A program made the translations under genes and the position numbers. From an uncultured Porphyromonas sp. (GTDB lineage: Bacteria > Bacteroidota > Bacteroidia > Bacteroidales > Porphyromonadaceae): DNA of 42,888 nt. Below, one piece after another: positions 1 through 8,818 of the stretch. The stretch is taken from contig NZ_CALHDW010000013.1 of assembly GCF_938023125.1 (NCBI RefSeq), positions 1 to 42,888 on the forward strand. The letters are read 5' to 3'. The notes below the pieces were generated by a model, which was given only the letters and a program-made list of their open reading frames with translations, made no database searches and was not told where the DNA came from. Within the stretch, counting starts at the first letter, position 1. Each line of letters begins with the position of its first letter.

Positions 1-2279
1 TGGCAGAAAAGGTGACTCACACCTATGCGACTGCACTCGCCGAAAATACTATTGTAACCATCGATGCTAGTGATATTATGGCCCTCCGAGATGGCGGTTA
101 TACAGCTGGCAACGTTATCGGTATTGCTGCATTGGATGCTCCCAATCTCGTAGCAATCGAAATGCGTTATACTAAGCTGTACGCATCGCAGAAGATTGAC
201 CTCTCGGGGTACAATCTGCAAAAGGTTGTAATGAACAACGTGAAAGAGGTGGTTCTTCCTCCCGCATCAGAAGACCTCAAGGAGATTGTTATAAAGAATA
301 TGTATAGCACAGATTTGGGAGAGAATGATCCCGAGTATGCTTGCCTTACAGTGGATAGACTCGATCTCTCAACCTATGCAAAATTGGAGAAATTGGACCT
401 CCAGAACCAAAACATTAAGGAGGTGAATGTCTCTGGCCTTGAGGAGTTGAATTATCTCGTTATCAGCAGATCTAATCTCCATAATCTTTATGGAGCCAAG
501 GAGCTGAAGAAGCTTGCTTTTATAAACGTTAGTGGTAACTATTTGAGCTTCGATCAGATCCCTCTCCAAGGAAGTGCTACGTACCATACCTACTTCCAGA
601 ACGCCTATCCTATGGAAGGACATCACTTTGGTTTGGTTGCAGATCTGAGTCATCTCGCTGTTGTGAAGAATGCAGAAGGTCAGGATGTTAATACGGTCTT
701 TACACCATGGTGGCACAAAGACGCTGCAGACTATAGCGGTGAAGCGATTCCTCAGGATATGTACGTTGTAGAAAATGGTAAGATCACATTCAAAGAAGCC
801 ATACTCAATGGCCAAGAAAGTCGTGAAGTAGAGATTAGAATGACCAACGAGGTTTATCCTAAAATTACCATCTCTTCTTACTTCCCCTATGCTACAGAGG
901 CCTTCTCTATCTCTAAACCATCAGAAGAAAAAGTCTTCTTTGACTGGAGTGCAGATCCTATAGAAGATGGGATTGTACGTGTAGAAGACGAGAGAGGTAG
1001 AGAGGTATTCGCTGGCAATATCTTGGTGGGGACTCAGCTAACGTTCTACATCAAACCTTGGGAAGGTAAGATGATTAAAGAATTTAAGTATGGCTCACAT
1101 AGTCTCACGCAAGCAGACTTCAAATACGATGCTCTTTCCGAAGAGTATAGCTATACTATTCGCATAATGTCTCAAGAAGAAGCTACCGTACAAATTACTT
1201 TTGCAAACAGCACCTACAAGGTAGAATTCTCTACTCCGGAAGGAATTCCCGCAGGTTCTCTCGTGGCTTTCAATGGGGAAACAGCTATCTCTAGCGGAGA
1301 TCAGGTGGCCGGTAAGACGGAAATCAGATTTTCTATTGATTCAAGCGTGTTAGACGAAGCGAAAAAAGAAGTTGACTATTGGTTGGTAAATGGAAATAAA
1401 AAGGGCGAAGGACGAAATCCTTTGGTACTTACCATTACTGAGAATGTAACTGTATCGGCAGTCCTCAAAGAGAAGGGGAATGAACCCAAGCAGGTCGCTT
1501 TTTCTGTGAAGACAGAGCCTAAGAGCGACACCGGCCTAGACCTCGCAACCTTTATCCTAGACGTGAAGGCTCCAGGTAAGGATGAGTACGAAATGGCATT
1601 CGACTATGCAACACTTACCGAGGGTTCTGAAGTGATTTTGAAGGCAATGATCATGTCCGATTTCAAAGAACTCTACGATTTTGTAAAGATTATGGTCAAT
1701 GGAAAGGAAGTTGAGCATACCATCGAACCTTCTTTGGATATGCCTACTGCTCGCTTTAAGGTGACAGGGGATACTGAGGTTGTCTTTGTTTATTCGAAAA
1801 AAGACCTTCCCGGCTTCATCATTAACTATAGCGTAAAAGAAGGGAAGGGTACACTCACTTGCACCGGTACAGATGGCGTTGTAGAGAATGGTAGCAAGGT
1901 GCCCTATTCAGAGTCAATCGAGTTTGTTGCCACCCCCGATGATGGCTACGAAATCGCTTATTGGGAGATGGATGGCGAGAAGAAAGAAAGCAAAGATTCT
2001 CAGCAGCTCTTGAGCTTCTTGTCTGGTGAGTCTCACGATGTGAAAGTGGTTTTTGCGCTCAAGAATAGTGTTGATGCTGTGGCTGGTGCAAGTGTCTCAG
2101 TTCGTCTCGAAGGTACTACACTCCTTGTGGAAGGCGACTACAAGGCTGCAATCTCTATATACGATGCTATGGGACGTTTGGTTTTGACGACTACAGAGCA
2201 CAAGGTTGATCTCACTACAATAGCTAGCGGAGCTTACTTTGTACAAGTGGGAGCTGCCGTCTACAAAGTGTTGCGTTGA
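1..2279 (+). CDS. T9SS-secreted leucine-rich-repeat / beta-repeat surface protein (5' partial)
   Basis: The reading frame is open to the left edge, so the N-terminus and signal peptide lie outside the window; the GTG at 12 is just the first possible start. With that codon as residue 1, residues about 60-185 are irregular leucine-rich repeats of the LDLS..KLEKLDL type. Residues about 290-680 hold several beta-sandwich repeats like the InlB B-repeat family, for example the GYEIAYWEMDGE segment near 655. The last ~70 residues form a type A T9SS sorting domain (YDAMGRLVL, then LTTIASGAYFVQV, ending KVLR), which directs export through the outer membrane and attachment to the surface. By analogy with internalin-like proteins of this phylum it probably binds host or bacterial partners, but no ligand can be read from the sequence. 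It is followed by two hairpins, the second a strong terminator. Confidence 0.85.
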   Translation, partial: AEKVTHTYATALAENTIVTIDASDIMALRDGGYTAGNVIGIAALDAPNLVAIEMRYTKLYASQKIDLSGYNLQKVVMNNVKEVVLPPASEDLKEIVIKNMYSTDLGENDPEYACLTVDRLDLSTYAKLEKLDLQNQNIKEVNVSGLEELNYLVISRSNLHNLYGAKELKKLAFINVSGNYLSFDQIPLQGSATYHTYFQNAYPMEGHHFGLVADLSHLAVVKNAEGQDVNTVFTPWWHKDAADYSGEAIPQDMYVVENGKITFKEAILNGQESREVEIRMTNEVYPKITISSYFPYATEAFSISKPSEEKVFFDWSADPIEDGIVRVEDERGREVFAGNILVGTQLTFYIKPWEGKMIKEFKYGSHSLTQADFKYDALSEEYSYTIRIMSQEEATVQITFANSTYKVEFSTPEGIPAGSLVAFNGETAISSGDQVAGKTEIRFSIDSSVLDEAKKEVDYWLVNGNKKGEGRNPLVLTITENVTVSAVLKEKGNEPKQVAFSVKTEPKSDTGLDLATFILDVKAPGKDEYEMAFDYATLTEGSEVILKAMIMSDFKELYDFVKIMVNGKEVEHTIEPSLDMPTARFKVTGDTEVVFVYSKKDLPGFIINYSVKEGKGTLTCTGTDGVVENGSKVPYSESIEFVATPDDGYEIAYWEMDGEKKESKDSQQLLSFLSGESHDVKVVFALKNSVDAVAGASVSVRLEGTTLLVEGDYKAAISIYDAMGRLVLTTTEHKVDLTTIASGAYFVQVGAAVYKVLR

Positions 2280-2310
2280 GAGGCTACATTAATTATGTGA
2301 TACAACTTAT

Positions 2311-2336
2311 GTAGTCGGGTGCGTTAGCACGACTAC
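2311..2336 (+). repeat. Hairpin downstream of the first T9SS gene
   Basis: GTAGTCG..TGC pairs with GCACGACTAC around a GTTA loop, with a two-G bulge. It lies just upstream of the stronger terminator hairpin and has no T run of its own. It may protect the mRNA 3' end or be a remnant; the role is not established. Confidence 0.45.
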
Positions 2337-2344
2337 GTGTTGAG

Positions 2345-2380
2345 ATGCACTCCGGATGGATATCCGGAGTGCATTTTTTT
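2345..2380 (+). terminator. Rho-independent terminator
   Basis: A perfect 13-bp stem (ATGCACTCCGGAT at 2345-2357 pairs with 2362-2374) with a 4-nt loop runs straight into seven T residues (2374-2380). It is placed to end transcription of the T9SS gene stopping at 2279. Confidence 0.9.
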
Positions 2381-2704
2381 GTGAGTTTGCTCTAATGAGA
2401 AAGAGTTGGAGTCGAAGGTCGTTTTTTGCTCCCTTCGGTTGTGACTTCCCTCTAATGTTGTCGCTTCTTACATTTACTTCCTAGAGAATAATTCGTCAAT
2501 AAGGGGGATATAAAGTCTTATATTGTCTAGTCTAGTTTAGCTAGTAAAATTTGATGCTTAAATCAAAATATATACTTATCTTAGCTGGCAGATAATGGGG
2601 ATGATCTCAACGTCCTCGCCCGATCTTTTCACTTCCGTTGCTACTAGCGATAGCATCCCGCAAAATATAAGACTCCATAATAACACCAAAGAATTATTGA
2701 TCAG
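2381..2704. other. Intergenic region before the thioredoxin-like T9SS gene
   Basis: There is no convincing ORF or RNA gene here. No exact TAnnTTTG match was found; AT-rich candidates around 2520-2580 are imperfect. CTCTAATG occurs twice (near 2390 and 2451) without obvious meaning. The promoter of the following gene presumably lies here but cannot be placed. Confidence 0.5.
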
Positions 2705-4357
2705 ATGAAAGCAAGAACGCTGTTGAAATTTCTCGCACACACTCTCCTCTTTTCATTATCCGTCTGTGGAGTAGCTCTAGCTCAAGATCCATCCTCAGAG
2801 TGGAAGCCTCTCAAGGGCTTTGACTACACGGCTCAGACTATTGATGGGCAACGTATTAACATTGATTCGCTTGTGAGGGCTGGCAAGAAGGTCGTTTTAG
2901 ATTTTTCTGGAACATTTTGTAGACCTTGTTGGACAATACATCAACGAGGCACTGCAGAACGCCTTTGGAAAAAGTATGGTCCTCTAGGGAGTGACGAGAT
3001 GTACTTTATCTGGATTGAGGCTACTGGAGCCAGCAGAGCGGCCATTGAAGGAAAAGAAGGGAATACTCTTGGAGACTGGACAAATGGAGGCACCGTCCCT
3101 TATCCGATTGTGTCGGATGCCCAGATGGCAGATGCTTTAGGAATTCCCCTCTCATACGTCCCCTGCATCGTATTGCTCTCGGCTAACGGTACCTACATTG
3201 AGGTGCAAGATATATTACAAATCAGCGAAGAGGGGGTTTACAACAAGAGTAAAGAGTGTCTTTCTGCTCAAGATACCCCCGTTGTGCGGGATCTCTATGC
3301 CCCCTCTTGGGGCATGACAACTAAAACCCCCTGTGAGATACAAGCCTATGTGGGCTCTGTCTCTCCCATCACAAAGTATATTTGGCAGGTCAATGGTAAG
3401 GACTATGCGACTACCTCTGAACCTCGCTTAATCTTGAATTGGCCAACAGAAGGGGAGATGGAGCTTGCTCTGAAGGCTGTCAATCAGTATGGAACCGGTA
3501 CCTCGCTATCCAAGCAGATTAAGGTGCGACAGGGAGAGGAGAAGGCATCATTGCCCATCAGAGAAACCTTCGAAAAGGGGGGATTGATAGGCTGGAGCCG
3601 TGCAGATCTAGACAGAGACCTTATCGGATGGACCTATCTCTCTCAAGAACTCTCACGCCTCCAGGTGTCCGAAGATCAACTCTCAGCAAAGACGATGGCA
3701 CACTCTGGCGAAGACTGTCTGGTCTCTTGGTCGTTCTATCCGACAGAGTTTAGGAGCTATACAAACCTAATTGGCTATAGAGTCTCAACTAAGAACTGGC
3801 TCCTTCCGCCTCCTATAAGCATTCCCGAGGGCGGGGAGGTAGAGACACATCTAACCCTCTATGCTCGCTCCTTTAGTAAACAATTCTTGCAACAAGATTC
3901 TCTCTATATATACTATGTGCCGGCACCGGTTAATCCGCTCTCTTGGACAGATGGGATGGTTAAACTTCTAACGACTCCTATATCCTACAATTGGAAAAAG
4001 GTTGAGTGCGACTTGTCTTCTTTCCGAGGACAAAAGATCCAGCTCATACTGGCGCATGAGACCTATGGGGCCACCGGGCTATTGATTGATGATGTTTCTA
4101 TTGAGACAACGGATAATAAAGGAACTGCCGTGCAACTTCCCAGCCGAGGTCAACTCACACTCGTCAATGGAATACTCTACCTAGAGACTTCTTCCGATAC
4201 CGAGTGGTATCTATACAATGTCGCCGGGGAACTACAAGGCCGAGGTGTTCTGAGCGACGGATCACGTCAACTAACTTCAGCCCCTCTCTCAAAAGGGCAA
4301 TACATCCTCTCTACCAAAGGATCCAATGGTAGCTACTCCTATAAGATTCAAATATAA
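2705..4357 (+). CDS. T9SS-secreted thioredoxin-like / PKD / jelly-roll protein
   Basis: The 550-residue protein starts with a Sec signal peptide (residues 1-26, cleavage after VALA before QDPS). Residues about 35-190 form a thioredoxin-like fold of the TlpA/AhpC type with a CRPC active site (C72, C75) after the strand VVLDFSGTF and a cis-proline-like YVPC (P153). Residues about 200-275 resemble a PKD domain (YIWQVNG..). Residues about 283-470 resemble the cleaved-adhesin/MAM-like jelly-roll (FEKGGLIGWSRAD..). Residues about 480-550 are a T9SS sorting domain. The CXXC pair suggests surface disulfide or redox chemistry, as for the known Porphyromonas thioredoxin-domain T9SS cargo HBP35; that parallel is an inference. 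The stop is 19 bases before the next start, so the two genes are probably co-transcribed. Confidence 0.85.
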   Translation: MKARTLLKFLAHTLLFSLSVCGVALAQDPSSEWKPLKGFDYTAQTIDGQRINIDSLVRAGKKVVLDFSGTFCRPCWTIHQRGTAERLWKKYGPLGSDEMYFIWIEATGASRAAIEGKEGNTLGDWTNGGTVPYPIVSDAQMADALGIPLSYVPCIVLLSANGTYIEVQDILQISEEGVYNKSKECLSAQDTPVVRDLYAPSWGMTTKTPCEIQAYVGSVSPITKYIWQVNGKDYATTSEPRLILNWPTEGEMELALKAVNQYGTGTSLSKQIKVRQGEEKASLPIRETFEKGGLIGWSRADLDRDLIGWTYLSQELSRLQVSEDQLSAKTMAHSGEDCLVSWSFYPTEFRSYTNLIGYRVSTKNWLLPPPISIPEGGEVETHLTLYARSFSKQFLQQDSLYIYYVPAPVNPLSWTDGMVKLLTTPISYNWKKVECDLSSFRGQKIQLILAHETYGATGLLIDDVSIETTDNKGTAVQLPSRGQLTLVNGILYLETSSDTEWYLYNVAGELQGRGVLSDGSRQLTSAPLSKGQYILSTKGSNGSYSYKIQI

Positions 4358-4376
4358 ACTAAAGAGACTAAGAACT

Positions 4377-6764
4377 ATGATGCAAAGAACTACCTCTTTA
4401 CTTCTGACCTTTATCCTCCTTTGCTTAGGAGGGCAATGTACTTTGTCTGGTCAGAACAAGATTACTTTGACTACCAACAAACTTGTTGGAGAGTCAATCA
4501 AATTGCAGATCAAAGCCGTGCCGGGAGCCTCACTATCCTATGAGGGGCTGGAGGAAGATGCCAGTGGCAACTACACTGTCGGTTCCAGTACATTCTCTAT
4601 CATCGGTGATGTCGAAGTACTACGCTTTACCAATTGTGGCATCAAGGCTGCTTCTTTCTCTCCTCAGCATAGTACCCTTAAGGAGGTGTGGGGCAACTTT
4701 AATCAAATGGTGGGCACCATTGATCTCTCTGGGGCTCCCAAGCTAGAGACCTTTGTCGTTACGAAGAATCTGCTTTCGCATGTCAATCTAGCCAACTGTC
4801 CCAAGCTTTCGCTCATCTACGCTGATAGGAACTCTCTTGAGACAATAAATATTGAGGGGTGTAATGCCCTCACGTTCCTCTCCCTCTCTACTAACTGTCT
4901 GAGTTCGCTGTTATTCCCCTCAGAAGCAAGCGGTCTAAAGGAGATACGATGCGAAAACAACCAGATCAATGGCGAAGCGATGAGAGCGACCCTTCGTTCA
5001 CTCCCTGACCTCCGCGAATCTCCGGAGTTGGCAAGCATATTGTTGGTTAATCAGAGAAACCAAAACGAAAAGAACTGGGCATGGCATTCCGATATAGTCC
5101 TAGCCAAGGAGCAACGAGGCTACCTTTGCAATGGCATTTCTGAGGAAGGCGAAATAGGGGATTATGAGGGCATAGAAGATCCACAGGTAATCACCCAACA
5201 GATCTCTATGACTATTGGAAGCGACCTCGTAGGAGAATCTAAATTCATGACTATCAAGGGGATCGGAGAGATAACTATCGATGGTGTAGAGGAGGCTTAT
5301 GACCCCAATCGAAATAGCTACACCTTTACAAAACAAGAGGTAACCATACGTGGCGAGGTGACCGACCTTACCTGCTCCATACTTGGGCTTACAAAACTCG
5401 ACGTCTCTCAAGCTACCTCTCTTGCCAGACTAGACTGTAGCTCTAATGCACTCACGGAGCTTGATCTCTCCAATAATACCAAACTCGAGAAGCTCATCTG
5501 TCTCAACAACAAGATAGCTCAGCTAAGCCTAGACAACCATGCTGAGTTGACAGAATTCAATAGCTCTAACAACGAACTGACTCAACTCAGCATCAAAAAT
5601 AGTCCCAAGCTCAGCAGATGTGATGTATACCTCAACAACCTATCCACAGAGGCATTAAATACTTTCGTTGATGGGCTCAGAAGTTGTGAAGAAAGTAGCC
5701 ATGGCATATTGATTCTTATTGACACAAAGAATAAGAAAATTAACGAGCGCAATAAGCTCACCAATGAGATTATTACCTCTGCTCGTGGCAAAAACTGGGA
5801 TGTGTATGACTGGGCAGCTGGCAATGCCGTTCAAATAACTGACATTGTTATCTCTGACGCTCTCATTACTCTAGAGACCGGACTAGCCATAGGAAACAAG
5901 ATTGCTTTAGAGATCAGCGGATCAGACAATGTTACTATAACGGGTGTTGTTGAGCCTTTTGAAGCTTACTACAAGGAGTATACGCTCACCGATACCAAGA
6001 TCTCTATAAAGGGTGACGTCAAAGTTCTTGTATGTAGCGGGCAGAAGATCCAAAAAATTGACGTCTCTCAATGCCCTCTTCTAGAGTATCTACACGCTTA
6101 TAGGAATGAACTTTCCACTTTTACGATCTCTAATCACAGCAATATCAAGCGACTCCTATTGAGCGAAAACGTTCTTACCGAGGTGAACGTCTCAAACTGT
6201 GAAAAGCTAGAGAGTATCTCCCTCTGGGGTAATAAGCTAGAAGGTATAGGGTTCAGCAATTGTCCTAAGATTACCTATGTAGACTGTATGCGCAACAATA
6301 TCGGAGATGCAGCCTTCTTGCAATTTGTTGAAGCGCTCCCCTCTATTCCTAGTTACGAAAAGGAAGGTGTCTTCTTGGCCATAGACACCCAGTGCAACCC
6401 TAGTGACAAGAACGTTCTAAATAAGAATACAGTAGGAAAGGCAATGGCTAAGCATTGGGTTGCCAAGGACTTTAGCGATGGCAAGTTCGGAGAAGAAGGT
6501 GCGCCCTTCGAGGGTAGTGACGTCGCTGCGGACAAGATTGTAGAGGCTAACCTCGCAATCTACCCGAATCCTGCCACCGATTGGCTCTACATCTCGGGAG
6601 CTGCTCCAGGTGCTGCCATTTCTCTACATGCACCCGATGGACAACTCCTCTACCAAGGCACTACATCTGCCGAAGGTGTTGCCTCTATAGAGTTAGTCGT
6701 TCTCGCTCCTGGATACTATATCCTCCAGGTAGGCTCTGATACAAAGCAGATTATCAAGCAATAG
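4377..6764 (+). CDS. T9SS-secreted protein with three leucine-rich-repeat modules
   Basis: The frame is open further upstream to an ATG at 4326 inside the preceding gene, but the ATG at 4377 begins a good signal peptide (MMQRTTSLLLTFILL, cleavage near LSG before QNK), giving 795 residues. The protein has three copies of a ~210-235-residue module, at about 28-262, 276-482 and 493-705. Each has a beta cap (..LVGES.., ITIDGVEE, ISIKGDV), short leucine-rich repeats of the LDLSNNTKLEKL type, and an end segment containing a conserved KNW or KHW. Residues 724-795 are a textbook T9SS sorting domain (IYPNPATDWLYI, then APGYYILQV). It is likely a surface adhesin or binding protein; the ligand is unknown. 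Confidence 0.87.
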   Translation: MMQRTTSLLLTFILLCLGGQCTLSGQNKITLTTNKLVGESIKLQIKAVPGASLSYEGLEEDASGNYTVGSSTFSIIGDVEVLRFTNCGIKAASFSPQHSTLKEVWGNFNQMVGTIDLSGAPKLETFVVTKNLLSHVNLANCPKLSLIYADRNSLETINIEGCNALTFLSLSTNCLSSLLFPSEASGLKEIRCENNQINGEAMRATLRSLPDLRESPELASILLVNQRNQNEKNWAWHSDIVLAKEQRGYLCNGISEEGEIGDYEGIEDPQVITQQISMTIGSDLVGESKFMTIKGIGEITIDGVEEAYDPNRNSYTFTKQEVTIRGEVTDLTCSILGLTKLDVSQATSLARLDCSSNALTELDLSNNTKLEKLICLNNKIAQLSLDNHAELTEFNSSNNELTQLSIKNSPKLSRCDVYLNNLSTEALNTFVDGLRSCEESSHGILILIDTKNKKINERNKLTNEIITSARGKNWDVYDWAAGNAVQITDIVISDALITLETGLAIGNKIALEISGSDNVTITGVVEPFEAYYKEYTLTDTKISIKGDVKVLVCSGQKIQKIDVSQCPLLEYLHAYRNELSTFTISNHSNIKRLLLSENVLTEVNVSNCEKLESISLWGNKLEGIGFSNCPKITYVDCMRNNIGDAAFLQFVEALPSIPSYEKEGVFLAIDTQCNPSDKNVLNKNTVGKAMAKHWVAKDFSDGKFGEEGAPFEGSDVAADKIVEANLAIYPNPATDWLYISGAAPGAAISLHAPDGQLLYQGTTSAEGVASIELVVLAPGYYILQVGSDTKQIIKQ

Positions 6765-6821
6765 TTGGGTGGGGAGGAGGCTCTCCCTCTTAGATCCTCT
6801 GTTTGAGATTTGAACGAAAAA

Positions 6822-6850
6822 GGGGCTTGGCCAATGGTCAAGTCTCTTTT
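6822..6850 (+). terminator. Probable terminator after the T9SS gene pair
   Basis: An 11-bp stem with three G-U pairs (6822-6832 with 6836-6846, loop AAT) is followed by TTTT and an AT-rich stretch. It is weaker than the terminator at 2345 but correctly placed 58 bases after the stop. Confidence 0.6.
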
Positions 6851-7377
6851 AATTTATATGCCCTAGACTGCAGAGGCTACTTATGGGAGAGCATGCGAGA
6901 AGGGTAGAACTTCTCCGATAGAAGCATTTGTAGAGAAGTCAACGCTAGGGTGAGGCCTCAAAATAAAACCAGATCTTTCCTATACCTTCTTGTCTAGTGC
7001 CATAAGATACCTACAAGTACCTAGTTGTTAGTTGTTAGCTAGCGGCGAGATGCGGCTTGCGTACTGTGTGGCCAACGCCATCTAAGCGAGTCTAGAGGCT
7101 TCATTTTCATTATCTCTGGAGAGATTATTATCTATCCCTTTGTGTATCAGAGCTCTTTACAAGAGCCCTTCTCTCTTTCCTTTTGTCTTGTTTTCCCCTC
7201 TTGCATGTTGTTTTACTTTCGTTCTTTCTATGCTTTTTCTACACTTTGTAATGCCTGTTTGCCAAGTGTGTGTGTCAAACTTATCAATTCCTCTTACCCA
7301 ATATGTGGTGAAAGTAGATTTTTATACCTACTTTTGTGGAGCAAAAGACAAGTCTAAATCTGCGATAGCCATTTAGT
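6851..7377. other. Gene-free region upstream of the Rnf operon
   Basis: No ORF here looks coding. The ORFs at about 7140-7376 are Phe/Ser/Leu-rich translations of a pyrimidine-rich plus strand (7150-7265) and lack homology-like motifs. The GTTGTTAGTTGTTAG run near 7024-7040 is a short tandem duplication. The only supported element is the Rnf promoter motif at 7329. Confidence 0.5.
7329..7336 (+). promoter_or_regulatory. Bacteroidota -7 promoter element (TACTTTTG) of the Rnf operon
   Basis: This is an exact match to TAnnTTTG, 41 bases before the rseC start. No clear -33 TTG box is visible at the expected distance. Confidence 0.6.
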
Positions 7378-7806
7378 ATGGAGAGTAGTGTATTGGAGCA
7401 TAGGGCTGTAGTTAGTGCTGTATATGCTGATAGAGTGATAGTTACTATCACGCAATCAAGTGCGTGTAGTGGGTGCCATGCAGCCAAAGCTTGCACTGCT
7501 GCAGACCATAAAGAGCGCCCTATTACCATATATCGTCCGATGGGAGAGTATGAAATAGGAGAGCTGGTCTTACTCAAAGGTCGTTATGCCATGGGTAATA
7601 CGGCAGTGGTGATTAGCTTCGTTGTACCTCTGGTATTGTTGCTCGTTGTTGCATTGCTTGCTGTGCATGTTTTGCATCTCAGCGATCTTTATGCAGCTCT
7701 TTGCACTTTGGGGGGAGTGGGAGTGTACTATCTTATCCTTTCTTTCTTCCGCAAGTCGTTGAGCAAAAAGTTTGTCTTCTATATAGAGAAAATCCAATCT
7801 AACTAA
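7378..7806 (+). CDS. rseC: RseC/MucC-family protein, first gene of the Rnf operon
   Basis: The 142-residue protein matches the RseC/MucC family. An N-terminal cytoplasmic part carries a Cys motif (ACSGCHAAKAC, residues about 29-39). Two membrane helices follow (about 74-96 and 101-121), then a basic tail. In other bacteria RseC acts with Rnf-like proteins to keep SoxR reduced; in Bacteroidota it is the usual leader gene of the rnf operon, and a role in assembly or electron transfer of Rnf is inferred. It ends five bases before rnfB and follows a TACTTTTG promoter match. Confidence 0.85.
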   Translation: MESSVLEHRAVVSAVYADRVIVTITQSSACSGCHAAKACTAADHKERPITIYRPMGEYEIGELVLLKGRYAMGNTAVVISFVVPLVLLLVVALLAVHVLHLSDLYAALCTLGGVGVYYLILSFFRKSLSKKFVFYIEKIQSN

Positions 7807-7811
7807 ACGAT

Positions 7812-8771
7812 ATGATACTAACTCTTACAGTTATTGTACTGGGAGCAATTGCGATTATCAGTGCATTGCTACTCTATGTTGTGTCGAAGAAGTTCGAAGT
7901 ACAAGAGGATCCTCGTATTGGCGCAGTGGCAGAGGTGCTACCTCAAGCCAATTGCGGCGGTTGCGGGTATCCCGGGTGTGGCGGCTTCGCATCGGCATGT
8001 GCAGGAGCAGAATCGCTCGATGGTCTCTTTTGTCCCGTAGGAGGAGCCCCTGTGATGAGCAAGGTGGCTGAGATTTTGGGCTTGGCAAGTGTAGCATCCG
8101 ATCCCCTGGTTGCTGTAGTTCGTTGTAATGGTACTTGCGAAGCTCGCCCTAAAGTAAACGAGTATCAGGGTGCTAGAAGTTGTAAGATTGCTTCTGTACT
8201 CTATGCTGGTGAAACAGGGTGTTCTTTTGGTTGCCTTGGTCTAGGCGATTGTGCAGACTCTTGTGACTTCGATGCTTTGCATATGGATGCCACTACCGGT
8301 TTGCCCGTTGTAGATCAAGACAAGTGTACTTCGTGTGGAGCTTGTGTGAAGGCGTGTCCTAAAACCATCATTGAGCTACGCAAGAAGGGCCCGAAGAATC
8401 GTCGCATTTTTGTCTCTTGTGTCAATAAAGACAAGGGTGGTGTGGCTATGAAGGCTTGTAAGAATGCTTGTATTGGCTGCGGTAAGTGTGCTAAGGAGTG
8501 TGCATTTGATGCTATTACCGTAGAAAACAACCTAGCATATATAGACCATACTAAGTGCCGTTTGTGCCGTAAGTGTGTGGTTGTATGTCCTACTCATGCT
8601 ATCCATGAGGAGAACTTCCCTCCCCGCAAGCCTGAGGCTCCGAAAGAAGACGCTGCTAAGCCTGCTGCTCCCAAGACCGAGCAAGCTGCAGAAGCCCCCG
8701 CTAGTGAGGCTCCCAAGGTTGTGGCTCAGCCTGCTAACTCTCAGAGCGAAGCTCCACGAGCTAATGCGTGA
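7812..8771 (+). CDS. rnfB: Rnf complex subunit RnfB (polyferredoxin)
   Basis: RnfB takes electrons from reduced ferredoxin into the Rnf complex on the cytoplasmic face of the inner membrane. The 319 residues comprise one N-terminal membrane helix (about 2-24), the Fe-S domain motif NCGGCGYPGCGGFASAC (C48, C51, C56) with C74, a second cysteine group (C137, C141, C147, C151), then ferredoxin-type motifs at 172-182 (CTSCGACVKACP), 216-230 and 249-259. It is longer than the ~190-residue gammaproteobacterial form because of the extra clusters. Residues about 268-319 form an Ala/Pro/Glu/Lys tail with no cysteines, probably disordered. Confidence 0.95.
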   Translation: MILTLTVIVLGAIAIISALLLYVVSKKFEVQEDPRIGAVAEVLPQANCGGCGYPGCGGFASACAGAESLDGLFCPVGGAPVMSKVAEILGLASVASDPLVAVVRCNGTCEARPKVNEYQGARSCKIASVLYAGETGCSFGCLGLGDCADSCDFDALHMDATTGLPVVDQDKCTSCGACVKACPKTIIELRKKGPKNRRIFVSCVNKDKGGVAMKACKNACIGCGKCAKECAFDAITVENNLAYIDHTKCRLCRKCVVVCPTHAIHEENFPPRKPEAPKEDAAKPAAPKTEQAAEAPASEAPKVVAQPANSQSEAPRANA

Positions 8772-8818
8772 CATACGTAATTTATTAGAAGGAAATACAT
8801 CGATCATTTATAGATACT

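Noticed and set aside
369..815. 148-codon - strand ORF inside the first T9SS gene
   Set aside because: It is antisense to a protein with clear domains and carries no signal of its own; the same holds for the other long antisense ORFs in rnfC, lgt, dnaG and uvrD.
4326..4376. Upstream ATG for the triple-LRR gene
   Set aside because: It would overlap the preceding gene and put 17 basic residues ahead of a good signal peptide that starts at 4377.
7140..7376. Short + strand ORFs before rseC
   Set aside because: They are translations of a pyrimidine-rich stretch, overlap each other in two frames, contain the rseC promoter motif, and show no protein-like motif.
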